From: Euphorbia lathyris
Lineage: Eukaryota > Streptophyta > Magnoliopsida > Malpighiales > Euphorbiaceae
Direction: 5' to 3'
Assembly (NCBI RefSeq): GCF_963576675.1
Contig: NC_088910.1
Location: 29,018,531 to 29,082,530, forward strand
DNA length: 64,000 nt
Shown: one piece after another, positions 22,542-33,927 of the stretch
Layout of the letters: the number at the start of each line of letters is the position of its first letter
How positions within the stretch are numbered: the first letter of the stretch is position 1
The notes under the pieces: generated by a model
The model's database searches: none
What the model was told of the DNA's origin: nothing
The model's input: the letters and a program-made list of their open reading frames with translations, nothing else
Program-made: the position numbers and the translations under genes

Positions 22542-25500
22542 ATGGAGGCAAAGGTGGAACTAAGTTCAGGGGTGACTGTGAAGGGACATGAAGCTCCCGA
22601 CAGTTATAGGCTGGCTCCAAGAACAGAAATTTCTTTTTCTAACCCGAATCTTCACCCAAATCCTAATCCTAACCCTAACCATAACCCTAATCTTAACTCC
22701 AATCCATTTCCAAATTCGAACCCTAACCCCAATGTTAATTCTAACTCTTCACAGTTAGGTGCGCCCACTGTAACTGCATCTCCGGCGAGTTTGGCCATGG
22801 TGGTCAAGAAGAAAAGAGGAAGGCCAAAGAAGTACGCACCTGACGGAAGCTTAGCTACGGCATTGTCTCCGATGCCGATATCTGCGTCTATTCCGCTCAC
22901 TGGAGGAGAGTTCTCCACATGGAAACGGGGTAAAGCGCGGTCTTCAGAGGCGGTCAAGAAGCAACATAAATATGATTATGAGACCAGAGGTAACTATCCC
23001 CGATCCTGATTCTAATCGCCTTAATTCAGAATTCTCGAAAGTAGCTTCATATAAGTTCAGATGTATTACTATTTCCATGTGCATCAATGGGTTTGATTAT
23101 AGATGGTTATGTTCTTAATTCTGTTGTTAAAAATGCTTTATATAGTTGGTTATGTTAAATATTTGGTGGGTCTAGAATCTAGATTTGATCTTTTGGTTTT
23201 TGGCAGTAGAGTTATGGAGTAGATTTGTTGGGTTTGATGTGAGAGCCAGAGTGAGAGTGAGAGTGGGACCATTGCTTCTGTTTTTTCTGTTCCCCATATC
23301 TGGAATTAATGGTATAGGTGAATAAGATGAGTATTTTGATGATGAAACTGTGATCTCAAGGAATCTTTTTTCTTCTGGAGAATACTGTACTTTTCTTGCC
23401 TTTTCTGAGAGGATAAATATCAATTCTGCAACAAACCGGGGGAATATTTTTGGCAGTAAAAAATCTGATATTAGCTACTCTTAGTAGATTAGGATCTGTA
23501 ATTACTTTTAAAATCAGCTATTTCTAGCACTGAATATAAAATGAGAAACTGCTGAAAAGGGGGAAAAAAGAAGGGAAAGCTAAGAAAATGAATCCATTAA
23601 TATTGCTCCTAACTTGGAATTTACTACCCAGTGTAGCTGTAAAAAGTACACAAAAAACTTCCAACTGAATGTACCCCAGGTGGGATGGGCTACTGTTCAA
23701 ACCTATTTGGCAGAGTGCACCAGCAGCAGGGAATAGCTTTTTTTTTAATAATTCAGTTTCGTTGTTTCATTTGTGGGTTGAGTTAAATCTTTTGTTTGCA
23801 ACTGCAAAGACTTGAAGGTTATCTTGTATATGCTGATTTTGTTAACTATTGTGTTGTAGGGGACAGAGTTGCATACTTGGTTGGCGCAGACTTTACGCCC
23901 CACGTGCTCACAGTTCACGCTGGTGAGGTATGCATTTGTAGTTTCACTGGACGATTTGTTTGTTGTGTGCGAAGTTTCATTTGGCAACATTTTAGTTTTT
24001 CGTGTATTTAAGGTTTAATACTAGGTTTGGTGGGAGGGAGGTTTACAAGCCAAGTTGCATGGAAATGGATATTGGGAAACGTAATTTCTGAAAAATATAG
24101 GAACGGAAACGTGTAAATATTAAAAATATAGAGGCATATTTATAATTATTAAAAATATAGTAATACTTAAAAAAAAAACAAGATTAGAAATCGAGTGTCG
24201 AGACAAAGAATATAGGAGAAAAAAATATGGGTAATATCTTTAAATTGAAGGAATTATCTCTCAAGTAGGGAGTTTCCCGGAAACGTTTCGTATCAGTTTC
24301 CGAGAGTTTCCTTTTCCCACATCTGCCGGAAACGGGGAAACGCATGTCATGAAGAGTTTCTGTGCTTCATAGTTTACAAGTGTTAATAAAGTAAGGGTTA
24401 ATGAATAAACTTGTTTTTGGGTAAGGGTTAATAAGAGTTGATAAAAAAGTTAATTTTGTTCTAAATCTTAATACTTCAAATTGGAGTGTTAATAAGGAGG
24501 GTTAAACACTTTCCTATTTAAACCTTTTCCTTCCCTCCCTTTTAGTGACCCTCCATGTGCTTGGCAATTAAGAAAAAGAAAATCATCTAAGCCTGGTTCT
24601 CAACCTGTCCTGTATCTGCAATTAAATACTTTTGCTCATTTATGTGGCAAGTAAAAATGCGCCAATCAAAAGAACCATGCATCAAAAATTGATTAATTTT
24701 TCTTGTTCTCTACTATTACATTTGATGCCTGGAATAGAGCCCTGATTTGTAAAAGGAAACTAACTTAGTGCAATGCCTCAATTTTCTGATTGTGTGCTTC
24801 CTTCTGCTGTAGGATGTTACAATGAAGGTCATGACCTTTTCTCAGCAAGGATCTCGGGCTATCTGCATACTCTCTGCAAATGGTACAATCTCAAATGTCA
24901 CACTTCGTCAACCTACTTCTTCTGGCGGTACTCTAACATATGAGGTATTCTTTCACTAATTTAGCATACCTTTATTGAACAGGGTTGCTATTAGAACAGT
25001 TTATAACATGACTTCTTTGAGTAATATACAGAAGGCATGAATTTGCCTTTGCAGTTACACCGATTCTCATAAAAACATAGTGCAAAATATTTATTTAGTC
25101 TTAAATTGTATATTGCATGCTAGTCAATTACAAATATAATAGGAGACTAGTGGGTTTATGAAGATGGATGTCTGCATATAATGTGAAGACGCTATTGAAT
25201 TCTATCCTGCCATGTTATTTATTTGTTTGTTTAATTGCCTGAAATTCAAGTAACAAGAAATCAACTGGCTGATCTTCTCTCGCATTGGTCTTTTTTGCTG
25301 CTATCTAGAAGAAATATGTATTATTCTCTTAGCATAGACAACATGGATATTAATCTACCTAATTTCAAAAGTAAACACATGGCTATTTTATATTTAGTTT
25401 AGGCTTTTAAGATTCTGATACTGTAATACCTCTCCACAGCACACCAATATTCTCTGCAAAATCCTTTTCCTTGTTTCGTGATCATATCTCAAGCATATTG

Positions 25501-26164
25501 ATATGACTGCCAAGATCTTAACAGGTATTATTGATCATCAGAAACCCTTAATCCCATTTTCAATTCCTTTCGCCTAGGGTCGTTTTGAGATACTTTCCTT
25601 ATCTGGATCCTTTATGCCAACTGATAGTGGAGGAAGAAAGAGCAGATCTGGCGGGATGAGCATCTCGTTGGCAGGTCCAGATGGTCGTGTTGTGGGTGGT
25701 GGACTTGCTGGTTTCTTGGTTGCAGCTGGCCCTGTGCAGGTATATTGTTTTATTACAACTTAACCGGAATGAAAGAAAATGAACAAGTTTAAATTTTTTT
25801 GAGCATTGCTTCTTAGTATCATGCTTTACAGTACAATTTTACTGAATTTTTACAAATCCATCAGGTTGTCGTGGGCACTTTTCTGCCAGGTCACCAGCAG
25901 GAACAGAAACATAAGAAACAGAGAACTGAAATTGCTCCAGCTGTGGCTCATGTAAATGTTCTCTCGGTAGAAGAGATGAGAGGGGGATACGGTGGAGTGA
26001 AGCCAGTTCTCATACCGTGTTCGTCTTTCCATGGAGGCAATTCAGTTCCTATTAACAATATGCAGGCGCAGGCCTTTAGGAACTCAGCTTCCGACAATAA
26101 AATGTCTTCTCCGGAAGATGAATCGGGAGAGCTCGAACTATCAAATGGTGAGGAGTCTAGCTAA
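22542..26164 (+). CDS. AHL: AT-hook motif nuclear-localized protein (AHL), 5 exons, 369 aa
   Basis: AHL proteins bind AT-rich DNA through an AT-hook and oligomerise through a PPC/DUF296 domain in the nucleus, modulating transcription in growth and flowering. Exons are 22,542-22,989, 23,860-23,927, 24,813-24,944, 25,578-25,739 and 25,865-26,164, all GT-AG and in phase. The AT-hook 'KKKRGRPKKY' is at residues 89-98. The PPC domain spans about 155-280 and includes 'GADFTPHVLTVHAGED', 'SQQGSRAICILSANG' and the hallmark 'GRFEILSLSGSF' at 217-228, then 'VVGGGLAGFLVAAGPVQVVVG'-like sequence split by the last intron. Residues 34-70 are an unusual Asn/Pro repeat. A second AT-hook is not evident; only a basic 'WKRGKARS' lies in its usual place. 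Intron-containing structure fits the intron-bearing AHL clade (AHL1-like); exact orthology unknown. The second of two adjacent candidate starts, a true ATG, was taken. Confidence 0.93.
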
Positions 26165-26762
26165 TGAGTATTTGTACGATCAAACTGTTGTTGTATGTTA
26201 TTACATGAGGCGATCCACTTGGCATAAAAGAAATGGCTATTACTGAAAACAGATTAGGGTTTTAATTTAACAGCATATGGATATTGATCCATAAGTGTAC
26301 TCTTTGTGTTAGGTTTAGATAGATTTAAGTTGTTAGGATTAATGGTGGCTGTGGCCATATAATCATGTATCTTGTAGTGTTAGTGTTGGTGTTGTTGTGT
26401 ATGAAACCTGATTTGGCATTCTTCCAAATATAAGTATCTTGTTGTAGCTGAACAATGTGAACTCATGATGTTTTGGTTATTTATAGTTCGTTTGGCCTCA
26501 AATATGAGACACTCAGTATTCATTTTCCCCCAAATTTTTAGATTTGTAGATTATGGAATGATAATATTTTGCTTGCCAAGAAGAAATGATTAATTTCTGC
26601 ATATGAAGAAAATAAATAATATCATATTTTTATTATATGTAGGGATTTTCCGTTTGATATAAATACAGATTTTTATTAATGGATTATGGATCTAGTTGTT
26701 TTACATCAAGAGATTATTTATCATCAGTGGAGGAATACAAAGTTAACAACCGCACACTTTGA
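26165..26762. other. AHL 3' UTR and short intergenic spacer
   Basis: Downstream sequence rich in T and A up to about 26,480 looks like the AHL 3' UTR. No gene is seen before the LINE coding remnant that begins near 26,763. Confidence 0.4.
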
Positions 26763-29523
26763 ATGATTTTTCTAAATCTTATCTTTGAGCAGCTCTGCAT
26801 CGTGGAGGACGACGGGTTTGAATTCTCTGACAAGGAAACGCAGCAGGTGTTCGAGAATTATGTTTTGTGTTTGGTCGGGTCTCTCATTACCGACCGAACC
26901 TTTAAACCTTTAACTTCAACATCTTCAAGAGTAGGATGGCGAGTGTCTGGAGACTAGGGCGTGGCTTAACAATCGACATGGGAGGCAAGCTAATTTTGTC
27001 TAGATTCTATCGTAAGCATGGTCTCCAGTGGGTGATAGATGGTTGTCTGTGGACGTTTGATAATAATTTACTTATCTTGCAAGAAATTAGACAACTGCTA
27101 CTTTTTTTGGAGGCTGTAGGTCAGGCCTTGGAAAATCATATTGGCTCTTTTGTTTCGTTTGATACTAGGAATACGTGGTCAGCTGATAGAACGTTTTTGC
27201 GCATCAAAGTGTGTGTTGATATCAGACAGCCCTTGAAGAAGGAGAAGAAAGTGAGGAGAGCTGGGGTAACTGGTTGATAGGAGCGTTTAAGTATGAGAAG
27301 CTCCCAACGTTTTGTTTTGTTTGTGGACTAATTGGACATATTGACAGACATTGTTTGAAGTTATTTGAACAACCTTTGGATGTAGTGGAAAAAAATTGGG
27401 ATGCGAGCATTCGTGCCCCAAATAGACATTTGAGTACATTGGGAGCAATGTCAGGGGAGGAGATAGCAAGTATGGCAGCGCCGAGACCAACTAATATGTC
27501 CTTTCTGGTGTAAAATTTGGGACCAGCGTCAAGGGAGGGTGCAGGTGATACGAACACGGATTCAGTGGACGAATCAGATAGAGTTTTGGTTATTTCGGAA
27601 GAGAGAAAATGTAGGAGGGCAGAGGATATGGTTCGCACCGAAATAGATGTTTCGGTTATCCCCGAGGACCAAGTCATTTCTATGGTTTCTGATCAGCCAT
27701 TGGTGCAAGGAGTGCACAATGCGGGAAGAAATCAGGCTTTACCTTTGGAGTCCGATCCAAAAAACGGAACACAGGTAGGCCCAAATGTAAGGGTCTGCCC
27801 ATCTATACGAAGGTTTTAAGTTGGAACTGTCGGGGGCTACGGAGTGTCAGGGCAGTTCCAGTTCTTTGTGAACTCATACGGGTTCATAGACCAGATGTCA
27901 TCTTTTTATTTGAAACTTTGGTGTGTAAAACACGTATAGAATTTCTGAAGAATAATATTAAGTTTGAAGGTTGTTACAATGTGGATTGTATTAGTCACAA
28001 TGGAGGTTTATGTGTTTTTTTTAAGGAAGCCCAGTGTTGCTCACTTTTGTTCTTTTCGAATAATCATATTGATATGGAGGTGGTGGACTCGGTTAATGGG
28101 AATTGGAGAGTGATGGGATTTTATGGTGGTCATGAGAGGTCTAGAAGGAGAGTGTCATGGGATATAATCTGGTCGCTTTGCGTCAGCATCTCAACTTCCC
28201 TAGACTATATCAGGTGACTTTAGTGAGTTGTTATCTCCAAAAGATAAGCAGGGTCTCTATGATCACCCGAATTGGTGTCTTCGAGGATTCAGAGAGACTA
28301 TCAATGATTGTGGATTGTTTCCTTCCGATGACAGGTTATCTATTCACTTGGATTAGACACAAGGGCAAGCCAAATGAAGTTCAAGAGAAGTTGGACCGGG
28401 TATTTGTTAATAATTTGTGGCAGCAGCAATTTCCTAATGCTTCATCTTTGAACACGATAGCTCCGCTTTCGGATCATAGCCCTATCCTTTTACAGACTGC
28501 CCCTAAGGTTTGTAATCGTCCATATCGACGATTTATGTTCGAAAACAAATGGCTTCGTGAAGCTTCTTTAGAAGCGACAGTGCAACAAGGGTGGTCGGGT
28601 TCGGCGTATATGCCGGATTTGGACAGATTGTCGTCTATTGCTGATGCGCTGGGTAATTGGGGGCGAAAGCTTCTGCTATTGGAATGCAAGGAGATCAAGA
28701 CATGTATGGTCAAACTTGAGCAATTGCGGAATGAGTCCTCGGGTCGGGCACCAGCGAAGTATGAGTATGTTTGTATGCAGTTAATTGATGGGCTCTTGAA
28801 GGCTAAGGATCACTGCAATCAGAGGGCTAAAATCCAGTGGTTGGTGGATGGGGATTCAAATACAAAATTATTCCATGTGGTGGCTAGTGGGAGACACAAA
28901 TAGAATAAAATCCGTAGGTTGAGGCGTGGTGATAGGGTGTGGGTGTGGGAGCCTGATGGGTTGTTTGAGGCCACACAATCTTATTTTTCTTCTCTTTTTG
29001 CTGAAGGTACCGAAGACTTTGGGCTAGTTACTGAGTTAATCTCTCATAAGGTCACTGCTAGAGATAATGATAGACTTCTTGCGCCTTTTACTTTGGAAGA
29101 TTTCCGAGTTGCTTTATTCGAGATGCACCCAGATAAAGCCCCAAGACCCAATGGTTTTAACCCAAGGTTTTTTCAAAGATTCTGGTCACTGCTAGGAGCT
29201 GATAACTTTCAGGCAGGCAGTTTATAGCTTGAATCAGGTAAGTTTCCTCCCGATCTAAATGATATGATTATTTCCCTTATTCCTAAATGTAACCAACCTA
29301 CATTGATGAAGGACTTGATGCCAATTGCGCTTTGCAATGTGGGTATAAAATAATCTCTAAGGTGTTAGCTAACCGATTAAAGGGACTTCTCCCGAGAATT
29401 GTTTCTAAAAATCAGTCTACTTTCATTAAGGGATGTTCTATTCATGATAATGTCCTTATTGCATTTGAGGCTATTCATAGTATGAAGATGAATCCTGGTA
29501 GAAAGAAAGGGGAGGTGGCCCTT
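26763..29523 (+). mobile_element. L1-type LINE, decayed, truncated within the reverse transcriptase
   Basis: Order of domains on the + strand is that of a plant L1-type LINE. About 26,763-27,500 is the first ORF (DUF4283-like region with 'GWRVSGD', 'WVIDGCLWTFDNN', then a zinc knuckle in 'KLPTFCFVCGLIGHIDRHC' at about 27,298-27,358). About 27,820-28,500 is the endonuclease ('LSWNCRGLR' at about 27,820, 'LSDHSPILL' near 28,470). About 28,500-28,905 is the linker ('WLVDGDSNTKLFH'), and about 28,919-29,523 is the start of the reverse transcriptase ('PDKAPRPNGFNPRFFQ', 'NQSTFIKG', 'GEVALK'). Several frameshifts and stops interrupt it. It ends abruptly after 'GEVALK', where the catalytic part should follow. 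Not functional. Confidence 0.85.
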
Positions 29524-29630
29524 AAACGTGAGAAATTTATAAAGGGTTAAATTTACCCAATAGTTCTATTCATCCCCCTTTTGGAACTAATTCTATCTCA
29601 CAAGGGACCAACAAATCGTTTTGTAAACTT

Positions 29631-31460
29631 TGTTGTATAAATCAATAGTTCATTTGAGATTATTTGATTCATTAGTTATAGTGACTGACTATGTAAAGGC
29701 ATAACATCGTTTCTTCCATAAATGAATTCCATAGTTTATAATCATAACATAAAGTGTTCATATAAGATGAAGTGAGACTCTACTTTATGAAACTAATTAA
29801 ATGATAATAAACTTAAACGTCCCAAGTAAAGCATTATATTACAGGATTGATACAACGCCGTTGAGACTTGCAGGTAATAGTGTCTCCTGTTTGTGAAACA
29901 TGGAGCTGATCTCACAAGTTTTAGATATGGAGATATATAGGAAGTTGCATGGATGGTATGAATGGTTAATATGCATTGGAGATCCGCCATGAGAAAACAG
30001 GATGGATAAATCTATCAGATGTCACATGTTTTATCTCATTGTGATAGTAGGTATAACTAATCCTCAGACGTAAAGAATCACCAAGAGTATTCTAGGTTAT
30101 GTAGTGTGATGCTTTGGTTCTGTTATCACACATGATCCATATGGATGTGCCTTGAGCTGTTTCTCAGTATCATATGAAGTAATCACAAGGTAGTTGTTTG
30201 ATAGAATGGGCATTCATCACTCTCGATGGATGAGAGATATATCCTAAGCCACTTGTGATAGAATTAATCTAAACCCATGTAAGGTGGTAGGTTAAGAGCG
30301 AAAATGATGATTTCATTTAACCTATCTCTTGAGAGTGAATTCAATCTGAGCAAGTAAAATAAACGTCTCTATATATGTGACTTGGCAATTTCCATAGTCA
30401 CAATTCATTTTGGATATAGTTGATGAAGAATCGTATTATACTGTAGCTATTCAGAGAAATGTAAAAGTTCAAAATCAATTTGACTTCTTATGGCTTCTAA
30501 AGGAGTGAGACATATTCGTTTTAGATTGGGGCACTCACTCCGTTATATGTTTAGTTCTATTAATTCTGATAGAATTAATAAATAAAAATTTAAGGTGTTA
30601 ATTTGCTATATGATTCAGTGTTAAGTGAATTGCAATAAACATATACGGCTAGTTGTGGTAAGAACCTAATGGGTCACACACTACGAATTGTAAACCAATG
30701 GTAAAATTATAATTTTGGAATTGTTCCATTAGGAGATAAATTATATAGAGGATCAAAAAGTATATATTTAAATTAGGGTGTAAAGTGTTTAATTGATTTA
30801 TAGTGTAATTGTAATTAGATTATTGATTATTTATAAATTAATTAAGTAAATTATAACTCTAATAGAAATATAAATTATATTAGTATTTTTATTAGGAATA
30901 AATATATATTAGATATATATTTATATTAAAATTAGGAATAATTTGTTTTTCTAATTCGTATTGAATTTGGCTAAATCTAATATGATTAGGAGTATAGTTT
31001 TTGAAACTATCCTATATAAATACTAGTATCATATAAGTTGAAAAAATCATTATTCCACTAACTAATCTACACATTCGGCTGCTGATTTAGAAAATTGATT
31101 AAGAAAAATTGCTCAAGTGATACTATAAAATATTCTCTTTTAATTACTCAACCGAAAATCAAATAATTTGTATCGGGTTTTATTTTTAGTTTGATGTTCC
31201 TATGGATTACCGTTAGAGACAACCTACACTTGGTTGCTAATCAAAGTTGATCAAAGCATGTCCGTTCCCATTCCTTTACTGTTCGTTTTAGCTTCTGTGG
31301 TACACTACGTCAACAATAGATAGCTTTAAAAAGGTAAATCGTTTATGCTTTTTAGACCGTTTAATTATTATTGCCGAATAACAACGTAATAAGTCTATCG
31401 GGTTAGGGAAATAGTTTACAAAAAATTTAAACTTTTCGTTGCGTAACCTATTTCCCAACA
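29631..31460 (+). mobile_element. Probable LTR of a Ty1/copia-type retrotransposon (about 1.83 kb)
   Basis: The block starts TGTTG at 29,631 and ends CAACA at 31,460, the TG...CA form of an LTR. It has a TATA-like 'ctatataaata' near 31,012 and no coding capacity. It is followed directly by a copia reverse-transcriptase frame. I found neither a primer site after it nor a 5-bp target duplication around it, so it may be a rearranged copy and its ends are tentative. The short piece 29,524-29,630 between the LINE and this block is unassigned. Confidence 0.4.
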
Positions 31461-32330
31461 CATCTTGCATAACCGTACATTGGAACTAGTATATCTCCCT
31501 TTGGGAACGAAACCATTAAGTTCTAGATGGATTTTCAAAAAGGAAAATGAAAGTAGATAGAACAATGGATAAGTATAAGACCATATTGGTTATAGAATGT
31601 TATATAAAAAAAGAAGAGACTAATTATTTTGACACATACTCTCTTTTGTCCATGATAATATCTATCAGGATGGTACTTGCAATCGCGCTTATGTAAAATC
31701 TTTAAATACACCAGATGGAAAAACTTGAAGGTTGTGTAGTTCTAGACAAAGAAAGAAAAGTCTCTAAATTGGTGAAGTCTTTATATGGATTAAAGCAAGC
31801 ACCAAAACAATGTTTTAAAAAGTTTGATGATGTTATGATGGCTAACAACTATCAAATAAACGAGTGTGATAAATTTATTTATGTCAAGAAATGAAAGGCA
31901 TATCATTATGTGTTTGTATGCTAATAACATACTCATTATTGAAAGTAATGACAAGATGGTGAAGAGTATTAAGGACATGTTAAACTCACGGTTTTGACAT
32001 GAAAGATATGAGACTTGTGGATGTGATTTTGAGCATCCAAATTAAATGTTCACCTAACGGTCTCATCTTAACTCAGTTTCACTACGTGGACAAGATTCTT
32101 AGCAAGTTTATGTATCGCCAGAACTCTAATCGACATTAGCCAACATTTGTTTAAAAATAAAGGTGAAAGCATTAACCAAGTGGAATACACAAGGGTTATA
32201 GGCAGTATGATGTATCTCATGAGCTATACAAGGCTTGATATTGCTTTTACTATCAATAGTTTAAGCAGATACACGGGTAATTAAGGGAAAACCAGTTAGA
32301 AACCATTATAATGTTATGTCATTTTCCCTT
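31461..32330 (+). pseudogene. Ty1/copia reverse transcriptase remnant
   Basis: Fragments typical of copia pol appear in order: a 'LPLGTKPLSSRWIFKK' stretch near 31,500, 'SLYGLKQAPKQ' near 31,775-31,810 (a hallmark of copia reverse transcriptase), then 'DKFIYVK', and 'VIGSMMYLMSYTRLDIAF' near 32,190-32,250. Frames change repeatedly and stops are present. Gag, integrase and protease are absent upstream, where a probable LTR lies instead, so part of the element was deleted. Non-functional. Confidence 0.75.
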
Positions 32331-33319
32331 TTAGATGACACAAGATATATGATAGACACTTTTTATCTTGTCAACTGATTGTTTTTCACAAGAGTATTTT
32401 AAATTTTGTCATCTGAAAGCTTAAGTGCAAAGAACCTCAAATTACATGTGGCTCACGATGACATGCATCTATCATCCCAAAAAAACTAGATTTTAACTAA
32501 AAAGATACATAATCATAAGATGACAATACGTATGTATAATTGTCATTGTTGTCTAAAAACAAAAAAGTGGCAAGCTTTATAAGTTTCGCAGAGGAGGAAA
32601 AATTTCCCAAAAAATAAAACATGATCAAATTTGTATGGGATATAAAAGCCTAATTCATTCACATCATCTTCTGGTCACCTAATTAGAGTAACACTCATGA
32701 GCTTTGGAAAACCTAATCTGATATCCAGTTTCTCCATCTCCATCTATGGCATCTGAATTCGTCTTCTTCCTCGTGCATTATCAAGTCGACTCCATCTTGG
32801 TAAGTATTTATTTAGGGTTTATTTAAGCATTTGTTTAGGGTTTCTTTCTCTAAAGTTTATATATAATTCTAGCTTCAATCCTCTTTTACTTTCAGCTGCA
32901 ATCTCACTTTCATTTTATTTATGTGTAATTTTACGGAGATATTGCAAATCAAACTCTATCCGCACCTCATGTTCTCGACGATAAGAATGATGAAACCCTA
33001 GGTATTGTTTTTAATTAAAGATTCAATCTCACTTTTATTTCATTTGTGTAAATTTACTTTCATTTATATGCTCTCTTCTAGAACATATAGAAGAAGAAGA
33101 GAACACACTTGAATAGGTATATCTATATATGTACCTAGTTTGTTACTTGTTTCCACTTGAATTGGTATGAAACGATCGGAGTCTCCGTCCCTATGAATTT
33201 GCAGGAATATTCTGGTCTTGCCCATATTCTACTACATCTAGAGCCATGGATGGAATCTAGAATGCGAACTTATTCTTAGATGTTTGAGTGAATATGAGTT
33301 ATTTGTATTACACAATTCA
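32331..33319. other. Non-coding region with GTCATC motifs; possible CACTA left subterminal part
   Basis: Between 32,310 and 32,560 the motif (A/T)GTCATCT/AGATGAC recurs, as it does at 52,180-52,560 next to a CACTA right end. I infer that both belong to one CACTA family, but no CACTA terminus is visible on this side. A short frame starting at 32,746 (MASEFVFFLVHYQVDSIL, followed directly by a GTAAGT donor) could be a first exon of an element gene. Nothing else is recognisable. Confidence 0.3.
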
Positions 33320-33334
33320 CAATATTTGTTGTTT

Positions 33335-33745
33335 CTAATCTTTTCTTTTACATCATGATATTAACAATGCTTATCTACATGAAAAGATTGATGAAGAACT
33401 CTATTGTTCCACCAATTGGTTAAAATGCACCCCAGGGAACATCTATTACTTGATAGTCAGGTACTGGTTCTCGACACTTATAATTTTTTTAGATTATGTG
33501 ACTATTACTGGAAATAACTAATGTTTTAATTCAAAAAGCAAACCATAGATTGAACTTGGCTTTCACTATTAAAGATTAGGGAATGGCTAAGTACTTTCTT
33601 TGGGTGGATTTAGCAAGGTTAGAATCAAGGATTTTTATTTCCTAGCATAAATACATTATAGACTTGATTACAGATACCAGTTTGACTAATGCTCATTCAG
33701 TTTTTAGTCCATTTCCTAGTGGTGTCAAATTGAACTGAATATTTA
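33335..33745 (+). pseudogene. Ty1/copia reverse transcriptase remnant (copy in unit A)
   Basis: Translated pieces in shifting frames resemble copia pol: 'INNAYLHEKIDEELY' near 33,360, then 'TIKD.GMAKYFLWVDLARLES' near 33,570-33,630 and 'LTNAHSVFSPFPSGVKLN' near 33,690-33,740. Stops and frameshifts break it. It differs from the copia remnant at 31.5-32.3 kb and probably represents another family. It is the old DNA into which the gag-only element inserted, and it is duplicated at 41,165-41,575. Confidence 0.6.
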
Positions 33746-33927
33746 TTGTTTCGAACACGCTTTTACTTATTGTTTAAGCCACATATAAATTGCATCAGCT
33801 TATCTTTTTCACACATGATTTGAATTATAGACCTAGCTTCACCACATCTACAACTTGCTATAGATTTCAAAGCAGCAATGACATCCCAAAGATGTTTTGG
33901 TTTGTTAAAGAAAACAGTTACAACCAT

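Noticed and set aside
31298..31315. 'cactacgtcaac' as the left terminus of the CACTA element ending at 52,576
   Set aside because: Only the first seven or so bases match, the following sequence lacks the GTCATC subterminal motifs, and it lies inside a probable copia LTR.
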